Source: Roseomonas sp. AR75 (GTDB lineage Bacteria; Pseudomonadota; Alphaproteobacteria; Acetobacterales; Acetobacteraceae). Taken from it: DNA of 64,000 bases. This document shows positions 50,006 through 58,940 of this stretch, in pieces (position 1 is the stretch's first letter; every line of letters begins with the position of its first letter). The DNA lies in the NCBI RefSeq assembly GCF_005222815.1, contig NZ_STGB01000003.1:1-64000 (forward strand). The letters are read 5' to 3'. A model generated the notes under the pieces. That model was not told where the DNA came from. It worked only from the letters and a program-made list of their open reading frames with translations, and ran no database searches. The translations under genes and the position numbers were made by a program.

Positions 50006-51727
50006 ATGAGCGGCGCGGCCGGCGCCCTCTCCCCGCCTGCCCGCCGTTCGACCCTGCGCGGGCTCCTCGCGCTCTCCCGCCCCTGGCTCGCCGAGCCGCG
50101 CACGATGGGCGCCATCCTGCTTCTGCTGGTGCTGACCAGCCTGCAGACTGGCCTCGCGGTCGCGTCCAACATCTGGAGTGCCTCGCTTTTCGACGCGCTG
50201 GACGCGCGCGACGCCGGGGGGCTGTGGCTGGTGGCGGGGCAATTCCTGCTGCTGCTGGCCGGCATCGTCACGGTCAATGCCGGCCACATGGTGGTCAGGC
50301 GATCCGCCACCCTCTCCTGGCGGCGGGCATTGACCACGCAGCTGCTCGCCCGTTGGCTCGACCACGGGCGCCATTGGCGGATCGGGCAGATCCCCGGCAG
50401 CCCCGACAACCCGGACGGCCGCATCGCGGAGGACATCCGGATCGCCACCGAGGCGGCGATGGACCTCGCCACCTCGCTGTTCTTCTCGGTCACGCTGCTC
50501 ATCTCCTTCACCGGCATCCTCTGGTCGCTCTCGGGCGACGTCGAACTGTTCGGCGTTTCGATCCCCGGTCGGATGGTCTGGCTGTCCCTGATCTATGCGG
50601 CGGGCGGGGCGGTGGTGGCCTTCGTCATCGGGCGCCCGCTGACCCGCTGGACCGAGTTGCGCCAGCGCGCCGAGGCCGATCTGCGCTTCGGCATGGCGCG
50701 GGTGCGCGAGCATGAGGAGGAGCTGGCTGTGGCGCGGGGGGAAGCTGCCGCGCGCGGCGACCTGCTGCGTCGCTTCGCGGCCCTGGCCCTGACGTGGCGG
50801 CGCCAGACCGTGGGGCTGGTCAACCTGGCGGCCTTCCAGTCGGCCTTCGTGACGGTGGCGCCGGTCCTGCCCCTCCTGGTGGCCGCGCCCCGCTACCTGG
50901 CCGGCCGCCTCTCGCTCGGCGAGCTGATGCAGCTCTCGCTCGGCTTCCAGCAGGTGGTGGCGGCGCTCGCCTGGCCGGTGGACAACGCGGCGCGGCTCGC
51001 CGAATGGCGCGCCTCGGCCGACCGCGTCCTGCTTCTCGCCGAAGCGGTCGAACACGCCGAGGCCACGCCGGGCGGCATCCGGATCGAGGAGGACGGCGCT
51101 GCGATGGTGCTCGACGCGGTGACGCTGAGCACGCCGGAGGGCGTGCCGCTCACTGGACCCCTGCAGGCGAGGCTGCCGCCGGGCACGCATGTCGGCGTGG
51201 TCGGCGATCCGCGAGCGGTCCGGGCACTGTTCCTCGCCGTCTCCGGTCTCTGGCTCTGGGGCGACGGACGCATCGGACTGCCGTTCGGCCATCGCCTCGC
51301 GGTGCTGCCGCGCCGGCCGTGGCTGCCGGCGATGTCGCTCGCCCGGCTGCTGGGCCCGCCGGCCGGCACCTCGCACGAGGTGCTGACGGCGGTGCTGAAC
51401 AGCGTCGGCCTCGCCCGGCTGGTGCCGCAGCTCGAGCAGACCCCGGACTGGGACGCGGTCCTCGATGATTCCGAACGATTGCGGCTGGCCTTCGCACGCG
51501 TGGTGCTCGCACGGCCCGGGATCGTGCTGCTGGCGGACATGGCGGGAATCCTCGGCGAGGAGGAGCTGCGCCGGTTGATCGGGCTGCTGCTGCTCGCCAT
51601 TCCGCATGCGATCGTGCTGTCGGCCGATGCCGGTGCCGCGGAGGCGGAGATACGACTGGATCCGCCCGACGCCGACGACGCCGCGAGCGATGATGCGCCA
51701 CGCGCGCCGGCGAAGTCGCCGCGCTGA
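50006..51727 (+). CDS. SbmA/BacA-type ABC protein with degenerate ATPase domain
   Basis: A 573-residue protein with the full layout of the fused SbmA/BacA/YddA-type exporters. Six membrane helices come first. NPDGRIAEDIRIATEAAMD (residues about 132-150) is the conserved N.DQRI.ED block of the family, followed by FSVTLLISFTGILWSLSG. A C-terminal nucleotide-binding domain follows, but its motifs are gone. Walker A is VGDPRAVRAL (about residue 398) with no GK[ST], the signature is LDDSERLRLAFAR in place of LSGGE.QR, and Walker B ends LLADM without DE. It is therefore probably not an ATPase. SbmA itself has no ATPase domain and uses protons, so activity by another route is conceivable. Starts at ATG 50006. 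Confidence 0.85.
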   Translation: MSGAAGALSPPARRSTLRGLLALSRPWLAEPRTMGAILLLLVLTSLQTGLAVASNIWSASLFDALDARDAGGLWLVAGQFLLLLAGIVTVNAGHMVVRRSATLSWRRALTTQLLARWLDHGRHWRIGQIPGSPDNPDGRIAEDIRIATEAAMDLATSLFFSVTLLISFTGILWSLSGDVELFGVSIPGRMVWLSLIYAAGGAVVAFVIGRPLTRWTELRQRAEADLRFGMARVREHEEELAVARGEAAARGDLLRRFAALALTWRRQTVGLVNLAAFQSAFVTVAPVLPLLVAAPRYLAGRLSLGELMQLSLGFQQVVAALAWPVDNAARLAEWRASADRVLLLAEAVEHAEATPGGIRIEEDGAAMVLDAVTLSTPEGVPLTGPLQARLPPGTHVGVVGDPRAVRALFLAVSGLWLWGDGRIGLPFGHRLAVLPRRPWLPAMSLARLLGPPAGTSHEVLTAVLNSVGLARLVPQLEQTPDWDAVLDDSERLRLAFARVVLARPGIVLLADMAGILGEEELRRLIGLLLLAIPHAIVLSADAGAAEAEIRLDPPDADDAASDDAPRAPAKSPR

Positions 51728-51760
51728 GGTCCGGATCGGGGCGGGCTGCCGGCCCGGCCT

Positions 51761-52648
51761 TCAGGCGGCCAGTCCCCGTGCCCGCACCCAGCGCGCCAGG
51801 TGGTCCACGAAGGCGCGCACCTTGGGCGTGATCAGGCGGTTGGTCGGGTAGACCGCGTAGATGCCCTTTGGCACGGTCGGCAGCTCGGCCAGCACCTGCC
51901 GCAGCCTGCCCTGCGAAAGCGCATCCAGGACGGACCAGTCCGGCAGCGCCACCAGCCCGATGCCGGCCAGTGCGGCGGCGCGCAGGGAGGCGCTGCTGTC
52001 GGTCAGCAACACCGGCCGCACCGCCACGCTCTCCTCGCCCAGCACCCAGGTGTCGCGCCAGGGCAGCGGCGAAAAGCCGACACAGGCATGCGCGGCCAGG
52101 TCGGCAGGCGTCGTCGGCATGCCGCGGTGCGACAGATAGGCCGGGCTCGCCACGATGATCGCCTGCGAACGTCCGAGCCGCCGTACGACCTGGCCCGCGG
52201 CCGGCGTCGCCATCACGCGGATCGCCAAATCCAGGCTGTCCTCCACGAGGCGTGCATGCGCGGCGGCTTCGACCAACTCCACCGCCAGCGCGGGATTGTC
52301 CGGCAGGAAGTCGGCCAGGGCCGGCACCACCCAGGCCTCGCCGAACCCGTCCGGCACCGCGACCCGCAGCGTGCCGACCGGCGCGCGCTGCAGCGCCTGC
52401 ACCTCGAGCCGGGCTGCTTCCTCCTCAGCCAGCAGGCGGCGGCAGCGGGCATAGAAGGCCTCGCCCGCCTCGGTGGGGCGCAGGCGCCGCGCGCCGCGGT
52501 CCAGCAGCCGCACGCCCAGCCGCTCCTCCAGCCCCCGCAGGGTCTCGCTGACCGATGACTTCGCGGCCTGGAGGCGCGCGGCGGCGCCGGTGACGCTGCC
52601 CGCCTCCACCACCGCGACGAAGACCTCGATGCCAGCGAAGACCTGCAT
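51761..52648 (-). CDS. LysR-family transcriptional regulator
   Basis: A 295-residue regulator. The winged helix-turn-helix covers residues about 1-60 (FVAVVEAGSVTGAAARLQAAKSSVSETLRGLEERLGVRLLDR), then a linker helix, then the effector domain (GTLRVAVPDGFGEAWVVPAL and GMPTTPADLAAHACVGFSP). The ATG at 52648 is the first start before the HTH. It is divergent from the cupin gene, with a dyad of LysR-box type in the gap, so it probably controls the cupin and itself. The ligand is unknown. Confidence 0.93.
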   Translation of the reverse strand: MQVFAGIEVFVAVVEAGSVTGAAARLQAAKSSVSETLRGLEERLGVRLLDRGARRLRPTEAGEAFYARCRRLLAEEEAARLEVQALQRAPVGTLRVAVPDGFGEAWVVPALADFLPDNPALAVELVEAAAHARLVEDSLDLAIRVMATPAAGQVVRRLGRSQAIIVASPAYLSHRGMPTTPADLAAHACVGFSPLPWRDTWVLGEESVAVRPVLLTDSSASLRAAALAGIGLVALPDWSVLDALSQGRLRQVLAELPTVPKGIYAVYPTNRLITPKVRAFVDHLARWVRARGLAA

Positions 52649-52657
52649 GGCGGAAGT

Positions 52658-52673
52658 GTTCGCTGCGGCGAAC
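52658..52673. promoter_or_regulatory. LysR-type operator between the regulator and the cupin gene
   Basis: GTTCGC TGCG GCGAAC is a perfect 6-4-6 inverted repeat containing T-N11-A, the signature of LysR-family binding sites. It lies in the 103-bp gap, 10 bases before the regulator start and about 80 before the cupin gene. Confidence 0.6.
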
Positions 52674-52751
52674 GCTCTGTCCAGAACGATGCACAGACGG
52701 CGCCGTGGCCTTGCGCCACCCTGCCCCCCGCAGCAAGCAGAGGAGGATGCC

Positions 52752-53228
52752 ATGCTGGATGCGGTGACGCGGGGGGTGGCGCTGCTGCCCGCCGAGACAG
52801 GCGAGGTGCTCGACATCTTCGGCCTCGGCCTCGTCGTGAAGGTCGAGCCCCACACCGGCGGGCTGTTCGTGGCGGAACACCAGGTCCCGCCCGGCCTCGG
52901 CGTGCCGCTGCATGTGCATGACGCCGACGACGAGGTCTTCGTGATCCGCTCGGGCAGCCTGACGCTCCTCGGCCCGGAGGGCGGGCATGTGGCCCGTCCG
53001 GGTGACACGGTGCTGCTGCCGCGCGGCGTGGCGCATGGCTTCCGCAACGATGGCGACACGCCGGTCTCGATGCAGGTGATGCTCACGCCCGGCACCGGCG
53101 CGGCGGCGATGTTCCGCGCGCTGCACCGCGCAACCCGCTCGGCCGGGCCAGGCGGGCCGGCACCGGCGGAGATCGGCGCCATCTGCGCCGCGCATGGCGT
53201 GCGCTTCGCCCCGCCCACGGAGTCTTGA
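52752..53228 (+). CDS. Cupin-domain protein
   Basis: A 158-residue single-domain cupin. Motif one is PLHVHDADDEVFVIRSGSL (the G(X)5HXH(X)3,4E type with His, His, Glu) and motif two is PRGVAHGFRNDG. The three metal ligands plus the second-motif His are present, so a metal centre is likely. The enzyme could be a quercetinase-like dioxygenase or a binding protein; the substrate cannot be inferred. ATG 52752 has AGGAGG five bases upstream. It is paired with the divergent LysR regulator. Confidence 0.85.
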   Translation: MLDAVTRGVALLPAETGEVLDIFGLGLVVKVEPHTGGLFVAEHQVPPGLGVPLHVHDADDEVFVIRSGSLTLLGPEGGHVARPGDTVLLPRGVAHGFRNDGDTPVSMQVMLTPGTGAAAMFRALHRATRSAGPGGPAPAEIGAICAAHGVRFAPPTES

Positions 53229-53422
53229 AGCGCACGCGATCGGCGGCCGCGAAGCCGCCCGCTTGCGCGCGTTGCGTGCGGCGCGGCATCGGCTGCGGTC
53301 CAGGCCGGCGGCTGCGCCCACGCGGTCGGCCGCCGGGGGATCGGGTTGCGGCCGCGGACGGAGCCGCGCCATCCTGCCCCGAGCGGCCGCATCGATGCCG
53401 CTTGAGGAAGGAAACGCCAACG

Positions 53423-54409
53423 ATGACGACGACGCGCCTGCCGCGCCGCGCCCTGATCGCCGCGCCCCTCGCCCTCGCGGCGAGCCGCCCTGTGGCCGCG
53501 CAGGGCGACTATCCCAGCCGCCCGGTCCGCGTGATCGTGCCCTTCCCGCCCGGGCAGGCCGCCGACCTCTTCGCGCGGGTGATGGCGGATGAGCTCACCA
53601 AGCGCTGGCCGCAGCGCATGGTGGTGGAGAACCGCGCCGGCGGCGCCGGGGCCATCGGCATGGAGGCGGTGAAGACCGCGACGCCGGACGGCTACACGCT
53701 GGGCATCGGCACCTCCGGCACGCTCGGCATCAACCCGTCGGTCATGCAGCGCCTGCCCTACGACGCGGAACGCGACTTCGCGCCGATCACCAACATCTTC
53801 ACCCTGCCGCTGGTCTTCGTCGCGCATCCGAGCTTCGAGGCCACCGACATGGCCGGCTTCGTGGCACTCGCGAAGAGCGCGCCGGGCCGCGTGCAATATG
53901 CGTCCGCCGGGCCGGGCACCGCGCAGCATCTCACCGCGGAGATGCTGGCCAACCGCCTCTCGCTGCAGATGACGCATGTGCCCTATCGCGGCAGCGGGCC
54001 GGCCATGGCCGACCTGATCGCGGGCAACGTCAAGATCATGGTGGACAGCCTGGCGAGCGCGCTGCCGAACGTGCAGGCCGGCCGCATCCGCGCGCTGGCC
54101 GTCACCGGCCCACGCCGGGCGCCGCAACTGCCGAACGTGCCGACCGTGGCGGAGACCGTCTCGCCCGGCTTCCAGGCCCAGGGATGGTCGGGGCTGATCG
54201 CGCCGGCCGGCACGCCGCAGGCCATCATCGCCAGGATCAACGCGGATGCGGTGGCGATCCTGCGCGACCCCGCGATCGCGGCGCGCATGGTGGAGCTCGG
54301 CGGCTTCCCGGACCCGGGCACGCCGGCGGAATATGCGGCCTTCGTCGCCAGCGAGATCGCGAAGTGGCGCGAGGTGGCGCGGGCGGCGAATGTGAGGCTG
54401 GACTCGTAG
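53423..54409 (+). CDS. Bug-family (TctC-like) solute-binding protein
   Basis: A 328-residue periplasmic protein. The signal is LPRRALIAAPLALAASRPVAAQ, then the Bug opening YPSRPVRVIVPFPPGQAADLFAR. VVENRAGGAGAIGMEAV, TSGTLGINPSVM and VPYRGSGPAMADLIAGN are conserved family motifs. Such proteins bind carboxylates or aromatic acids for tripartite tricarboxylate transporters, but no TctA/TctB is next to it. Orphan Bug proteins are usual in this group of bacteria. The intact end matches the remnant at 17386. Confidence 0.93.
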   Translation: MTTTRLPRRALIAAPLALAASRPVAAQGDYPSRPVRVIVPFPPGQAADLFARVMADELTKRWPQRMVVENRAGGAGAIGMEAVKTATPDGYTLGIGTSGTLGINPSVMQRLPYDAERDFAPITNIFTLPLVFVAHPSFEATDMAGFVALAKSAPGRVQYASAGPGTAQHLTAEMLANRLSLQMTHVPYRGSGPAMADLIAGNVKIMVDSLASALPNVQAGRIRALAVTGPRRAPQLPNVPTVAETVSPGFQAQGWSGLIAPAGTPQAIIARINADAVAILRDPAIAARMVELGGFPDPGTPAEYAAFVASEIAKWREVARAANVRLDS

Positions 54410-54418
54410 GCGAGACAA

Positions 54419-54441
54419 CCGGGGACGATGATCGTCCCCGG
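54419..54441. terminator. Bidirectional hairpin between convergent genes
   Basis: CCGGGGACGAT and its exact complement around a single G form a 23-base palindrome. It lies between the stop of the Bug gene (54409) and the stop of the YcjF-like gene (54451), which converge. No strong T tract is seen on either side. Confidence 0.65.
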
Positions 54442-54450
54442 CCCCTGCCT

Positions 54451-55332
54451 TCAGGGCGGCGGCGGGACGATGCGGCAGGCGCGGGCGGCGGCACGCGCCA
54501 GCATGATCATGCGGCGCGCGGCCACCGCGCCCTTGCCGGATTCGCCGATGGCGGTCTTCACCAGCGGATGCGAGGCGACGAACTGCGTCGCGGCGTCGAT
54601 CGCCACATCGGCGGCGGCCACCGCACCCGCCTCGAACAAGGCGCGGCGCAACAGGCCCACCGTGCCCGCGATGCCCGGGCGCAGCCCGTGGATCGCCGCG
54701 ACGTCCCGCACCAGCCGGAAGCCGCGCCAGACGAAGAACACGGCGTCGAGCGCCGGCGTCGGCATCACCACGATCGCGCCCGCCGCCTGCACCGCCGCGG
54801 CGCGGCCGGCGGCGGCCGAAGCGCGGTCCAGATCGGCCAGCGGCCCCGCCTCCAGCAGCGCGCGCAGGCTGTCGATGTCATTCGCACCGCGCAGCGCCTC
54901 CGCCACCGGCGCGGCGGCCGGCGTTCGTGCGGCCCAGGCGAGGGTCGCAGCGCGCGCCGTGACGTAGTCGCCGCGCGCGAAGGCCGCCCGCGCCTTGTCC
55001 ACCACCTCCAGCGACCACAGCCCCCGCAATTCCCGCAGGAAGGCCCAGGCGATCAGCCCGTAGCCCAGCAACGCGACCGCCAGCGTGATCCAGCCCAGCC
55101 AATCCGCGCGCGCGAACTGGTCGCTGACGAAGTTCGCCACATCCAGGGCCGAGAGCCCCACCAGCAGCACGCCAAGCCCCGCCGCCGCCAGCGTCAGCGC
55201 CGACCAGCGCCGAGCGCCGCGCGGTTTCGCCAGCGGCGCGACCGACTGCTCCCAGCCGAAATCGAGGCGTCCGGCCGGCGCTTCCGGCACATCGTCCAGG
55301 ATGCGCGGCCCGCGCGGCGGCGTATCGCTCAC
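54451..55332 (-). CDS. YcjF-family (DUF697) inner-membrane protein
   Basis: A 293-residue protein with two early membrane helices (ALTLAAAGLGVLLVGLSALDVA and WLGWITLAVALLGYGLIAWA) and a helical DUF697 domain (AGAIVVMPTPALDAVFFVWRG, residues about 188-290). This is the YcjF/TIGR01620 type, which is nearly always encoded next to YcjX, as here: its ATG overlaps the YcjX stop (ATGA). The pair is linked to envelope stress in enterobacteria. The job in this lineage is unknown. Confidence 0.85.
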   Translation of the reverse strand: MSDTPPRGPRILDDVPEAPAGRLDFGWEQSVAPLAKPRGARRWSALTLAAAGLGVLLVGLSALDVANFVSDQFARADWLGWITLAVALLGYGLIAWAFLRELRGLWSLEVVDKARAAFARGDYVTARAATLAWAARTPAAAPVAEALRGANDIDSLRALLEAGPLADLDRASAAAGRAAAVQAAGAIVVMPTPALDAVFFVWRGFRLVRDVAAIHGLRPGIAGTVGLLRRALFEAGAVAAADVAIDAATQFVASHPLVKTAIGESGKGAVAARRMIMLARAAARACRIVPPPP

Positions 55333-56729
55333 AACAGGTCCCCGATCAGCTTCGCCAGCAGCGTATCCAGCCCGAGATGCGGAATACCCGAGCGGCCATC
55401 GCCGGCCAGGCGCGGCGGCTGGAATACCGGCATCTCGAAGAAGGCGTGATCCCAGAAGGCTGGGTCGGGGCGGCGCAGCGGCACCTCGCCAGGATACACC
55501 TTGCTGGAGCGTCCGGTCTCCATCAGCACGCCGCGCACTACGGCGACGGGCCGGCCCTCCAGCGTCGCCACGTCATCCTCGGTGCAGCGGATCGCCGCGA
55601 TGGCATGCACGGAGGTCGCCGCATCCAGCGGCCCCGCGGGATCGCGCCCGACCAGGTCGCCCAGAAGGCCGACCAGCGCGTCCCGCGCGCGCGACGGCAC
55701 GTGGTCGGCCTTCGTTGCCGCGAAACCCACGCGGCGCACGCCCTGCCCGGTCAGCAGGTCGAACAGGCCGAGCCCGCCCCGCAGGCTGGCGGCGACGGCG
55801 GCCAGCGCCTCGGCCGTGTCGTCGAAGGCTTCCTCCCCGGCATGCAGCGCGCCCAGCGCATCCACCAGCACGGCCTGCCGGTGGAAGCGGCGGAAGAAGG
55901 GGTCGAAGAAGCTGCTGCGCTGGTCGTCGAGATAGGCCTCGTGCCGGCGCCGAAGCTGCGTCGCCAGGTCGCCCGTCACGCGCTCCGGCAGCGGGAAGAA
56001 CCACAGCAGCGGCGCCTCCCCGCGCGGGCCTGGGTTCAGCGTGCGTCCCGGCTGCAGGAAGCGGAAGCCGAGCCTGTCGCGGCAGGCGCGCAGCGCGTCG
56101 CGGTACAGGGCGAAACCCTGGCGGGCGAGCGATTCCTCGGCCGGTGCGCTGGCTGGCAGCGCATCCACGAAGGCGAGGAAGGCGGCCGCCGCCTCTGCCC
56201 GCTTGCCGCGGCGCAGCCGCGCCAGCGTCTCGCGCGACCACGCGGCGTAGGACTGTTCCAGCATCGGCAGGTCCAGCAGCCATTCGCCGGGATAGTCGAG
56301 CAGTTCCAGCGTGACGCGCCGCGGCCCCGCCAGCATCGCCCGCGCCTGACCGAGCATCGAGCGCGGGTCGAGATTCAGCGCGATCTCCAGAGTAGACAGG
56401 TCGTCGGTGCGTTCCGGCCAGCGCGGCGGATCGGCGGCGAGCGCCTGCAGGTGGCCGCTGGCGTCGAAGCGCGGTGTCGCCTGCGTTTCCGCCGGCACGA
56501 TGCGTGCGCCGCGCAGCCTGCCGCCGGCGGCCGCTTCCAGCGCCGGCAGCGTGCGCGCGCCCTGCCCGGCCGCCAGCAGATTGGCGATGACCGAGGTGAG
56601 GAACACCGTCTTGCCCGCGCGCGACAGGCCGGTGACGGCCAACCGGACCCGCTCGCGCCCGATCAGCGCGCGGCCGAGATCCTCGGCGCCGGCGAGGGCG
56701 TCCTCGAAGGGGGAAAGGAGGGAGGCCAT
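55329..56729 (-). CDS. YcjX-like P-loop NTPase (DUF463)
   Basis: A 466-residue cytosolic or membrane-associated NTPase. Walker A is LAVTGLSRAGKTVFLTSVIANLL (GLSRAGKT at about 34-41). The family blocks LELLDYPGEWLLDLPML, SSFFDPFFRRFHRQAVLVDAL and FAATKADHVPSRARDALVGL (KAD as a base-recognition-like motif) follow. It belongs to the DUF463/YcjX family, partner of the YcjF-like protein encoded next. The start at 56729 has GGAGG close upstream. Confidence 0.9.
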   Translation of the reverse strand: MASLLSPFEDALAGAEDLGRALIGRERVRLAVTGLSRAGKTVFLTSVIANLLAAGQGARTLPALEAAAGGRLRGARIVPAETQATPRFDASGHLQALAADPPRWPERTDDLSTLEIALNLDPRSMLGQARAMLAGPRRVTLELLDYPGEWLLDLPMLEQSYAAWSRETLARLRRGKRAEAAAAFLAFVDALPASAPAEESLARQGFALYRDALRACRDRLGFRFLQPGRTLNPGPRGEAPLLWFFPLPERVTGDLATQLRRRHEAYLDDQRSSFFDPFFRRFHRQAVLVDALGALHAGEEAFDDTAEALAAVAASLRGGLGLFDLLTGQGVRRVGFAATKADHVPSRARDALVGLLGDLVGRDPAGPLDAATSVHAIAAIRCTEDDVATLEGRPVAVVRGVLMETGRSSKVYPGEVPLRRPDPAFWDHAFFEMPVFQPPRLAGDGRSGIPHLGLDTLLAKLIGDLL

Positions 56730-56763
56730 GTCCGGCGAAGGCTAGCGCGAATTTCCCCCGCCC

Positions 56764-56793
56764 AACCTTCCCCCGCGAGAGCGGAGGAGGGTT
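56764..56793 (-). other. Imperfect hairpin between gloA and the YcjX-like gene
   Basis: AACCTTCCCCCGC and GCGGAGGAGGGTT pair with two irregularities around GAGA. It sits in the 86-bp gap after the gloA stop, so it may end the lpx transcript. No T tract is seen. Confidence 0.4.
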
Positions 56794-56815
56794 GCGGCGG
56801 ACGAAGATGCGCCGG

Positions 56816-57214
56816 TCAGGTCCGCTCGATCAGCTCGATCTTGTAGCCGTTCGGGTCCTCGACGAAGGCGATCACCGTCGTGCCGTGCTTCACCGGCCCG
56901 GCCTCGCGCGTCACCTTGCCGCCGCCCGCGCGCACCTTCTCGCAGGCCGCCTTCACATCCGGCACGCCGACCGCGAGATGACCGAAGGCGTTGCCCTGCT
57001 CGTACTTGTCCACGCCGTAATTGTAGGTCAGCTCGATCTCGCCCTGGCCTTCCTTGTTGCCCTCGCCATAGCCGAGGAACACCAGCGTGTATTTCCCTTC
57101 CGGCACGTCGCGGCGGCGCAGTTCCTTCATGCCGAGCAGCTCCGTGTAGAACTTCACGCTGCCTTCGAGGTCGCCGACGCGGATCATCGTGTGCAGGAAT
57201 TTTCCGGCGCTCAT
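56816..57214 (-). CDS. gloA: Lactoylglutathione lyase (glyoxalase I)
   Basis: Converts the hemithioacetal of methylglyoxal and glutathione to S-lactoylglutathione. The 132-residue product has the metal ligands expected for the family: His8 in [20 protein letters not shown], Glu in [10 protein letters not shown], His in [11 protein letters not shown] and Glu in [29 protein letters not shown] is typical of bacterial GloA. Short in length, as in Ni-dependent enzymes such as E. coli GloA. Its start overlaps the lpxI stop (ATGA), so it is probably expressed with lipid A genes. Confidence 0.95.
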   Translation of the reverse strand: MSAGKFLHTMIRVGDLEGSVKFYTELLGMKELRRRDVPEGKYTLVFLGYGEGNKEGQGEIELTYNYGVDKYEQGNAFGHLAVGVPDVKAACEKVRAGGGKVTREAGPVKHGTTVIAFVEDPNGYKIELIERT

Positions 57215-58077
57215 GTCATCTGCTCCTGTTGCGAGAGGAATTCGTCGGGCCGTATCGCGACGAGGAAGAGCCCGGCCGCGTCAGCCTCTGAGATGGTCTC
57301 CGCGCGGTCCACCACCAAGGTTCCCGCATGGCCGGCACGCGCCTCGATGGCAATGCCGGCCAGCCCGGCCACGGCCGCTTCGCGCACCGTGTCCGGGCCG
57401 ATCACCGGGAGGTCGGCGCGGACATCCTGGCGCGGCTTGACCAGCTTCACCAGCACGCCGCCCGGCCCTTCGCGCCGCAGCGTGCCGCAGCGCGCGAGCA
57501 GCGCGTCGGTTCCCTCGATCGCCTCGACCCCCAGCACCAGGCCCTGCTGCACCACGCAGCCCTGCCCGACATCGGCCGTGCCCAGCGCACGGGTCACGGC
57601 GATGCCGCGCGCGATGTCGGCGCGGTCGTCGTCGGTCGGGGCGACGGCGCCGAGCACGCCTCCCTCCACCAGCAGGTCGTCCAACACCTCCTGCGCGCCG
57701 AGCGGCCGGAAGCCTTCCTCCCGCATCACCCGCAACATGGCCGAGAGCAGGCGGTCGTCGCCGCCGAACAGCGCCGCGCGCCCGAGCTTCGCCACCAGCT
57801 TCACGCCCTCGGCATCGAAGCGGAAGCGCAGCAGCGAGGGGCGGGTGACGCGGCCCGCCAGCACCAGGTCGCTGATTCCCCGGATGCGCATCAGGCCAAC
57901 CATGTGCCCGATGCGCCCGAGGGCCACGACCTCATGCGGATAGGCGGCGTACTCCGCCGGGTCCGCGAAGCCGTCGAGCAGCACGCAGAACAGCGGCCGC
58001 CCCGACTTCACCGCCGCATCGGCGACGCGCAGCGGCATGCGGCCGCCGCCGGCGACGAGCCCGAGCGGCGCCGCCAT
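57211..58077 (-). CDS. lpxI: UDP-2,3-diacylglucosamine pyrophosphatase LpxI
   Basis: LpxI hydrolyses UDP-2,3-diacylglucosamine to lipid X and UMP. It replaces LpxH in most alphaproteobacteria. The 288-residue product opens with [19 protein letters not shown], then [20 protein letters not shown] and [13 protein letters not shown]. The C-terminal domain has [34 protein letters not shown], where the catalytic aspartate (RADLPVIGP) lies. Start ATG 58077 is one base after the lpxA stop. A frame to 58176 would only add antisense-like residues. Confidence 0.93.
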   Translation of the reverse strand: MAAPLGLVAGGGRMPLRVADAAVKSGRPLFCVLLDGFADPAEYAAYPHEVVALGRIGHMVGLMRIRGISDLVLAGRVTRPSLLRFRFDAEGVKLVAKLGRAALFGGDDRLLSAMLRVMREEGFRPLGAQEVLDDLLVEGGVLGAVAPTDDDRADIARGIAVTRALGTADVGQGCVVQQGLVLGVEAIEGTDALLARCGTLRREGPGGVLVKLVKPRQDVRADLPVIGPDTVREAAVAGLAGIAIEARAGHAGTLVVDRAETISEADAAGLFLVAIRPDEFLSQQEQMT

Positions 58078-58078
58078 C

Positions 58079-58933
58079 TCAGGCGGCGTCCGGATCCTCG
58101 TCCTCGGCGCTGCGGCCGAAGGGACACAGGCCGTGCCGGCCGCGGTCGCGCGCGAAGTCGAGGATCTCTGCGACATGCGGGTTGCCCGGATGCGCCGCCG
58201 CGATGGCCGCGATCTGCTCCTCCAGGTTCCGCCCGCGATAGAGCTCGTGCACCGCCCGCGCGACGGTCATGACCGCCTCCTTGGACAGGCCGAGCCGGCG
58301 GCGCATGGCGATGGTGTTCAGCCCGTGCAGCTTCGCGCGATAGCCCTTCACGCGGCCGAAGGGCAGCACGTTGCGCTCCACGCCCGACATGCCCGTGACA
58401 AGCGCCATGCGGCCGATGCGCACGAATTGCTGCACCGCCGCACCGCCCTGGATGAAGGCGAAGTCGCCCACCGCGACATGGCCCGCCAGCATCACGTTGT
58501 TGACGATGATCACGCCGTCGCCGACCTGGCAGTCATGCCCGACATGGGCGACGCACATGATCAGGCAGTCGCTGCCGACGCGGGTGAAGCCGTCCCCGCC
58601 GGTGCTGCCGCGATGGATCGTGGCGTGTTCGCGCACCATGGTGCGGGCGCCGACGATCGCGCCGGTCGGCTCGCCCTTGTACTTCAGGTCCTGCGGCGCC
58701 ATGCCGATCGTCGCGAAGGGGAAGATGCGCGCGCCGGCGCCGATCCGGGTGCGGCCGTCCAGCACGACATGCGCGATCAGTTCGACGCCTTCCTCCAGCA
58801 CGCAATCGGGGCCGACGACGCAGCCCGGGCCGATGCGGCAGCCGGCGGCGACGGAGGCGCCCGGCGCGACGAAGGCGGCAGGCGAGACGATGGCCTCGGG
58901 CGAGATGCCGGGGCCGGGCGAGGTATGATCCAA
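58079..58933 (-). CDS. lpxA: UDP-N-acetylglucosamine acyltransferase LpxA
   Basis: First step of lipid A synthesis: transfer of a 3-hydroxyacyl group to UDP-GlcNAc. The 284-residue protein is a left-handed beta-helix of hexapeptide repeats (IVSPAAFVAPGASVAAGCRIG). The catalytic motif AHVGHDC contains His133, equivalent to E. coli His125. A helical C-terminus follows (AMRRRLGLSKEAVMTVARAVHELY). It starts with TTG at 58933, seven bases after fabZ, with no clear ribosome-binding site, so expression may depend on coupling. Confidence 0.95.
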   Translation of the reverse strand: MDHTSPGPGISPEAIVSPAAFVAPGASVAAGCRIGPGCVVGPDCVLEEGVELIAHVVLDGRTRIGAGARIFPFATIGMAPQDLKYKGEPTGAIVGARTMVREHATIHRGSTGGDGFTRVGSDCLIMCVAHVGHDCQVGDGVIIVNNVMLAGHVAVGDFAFIQGGAAVQQFVRIGRMALVTGMSGVERNVLPFGRVKGYRAKLHGLNTIAMRRRLGLSKEAVMTVARAVHELYRGRNLEEQIAAIAAAHPGNPHVAEILDFARDRGRHGLCPFGRSAEDEDPDAA

Positions 58934-58940
58934 GGCGGCG

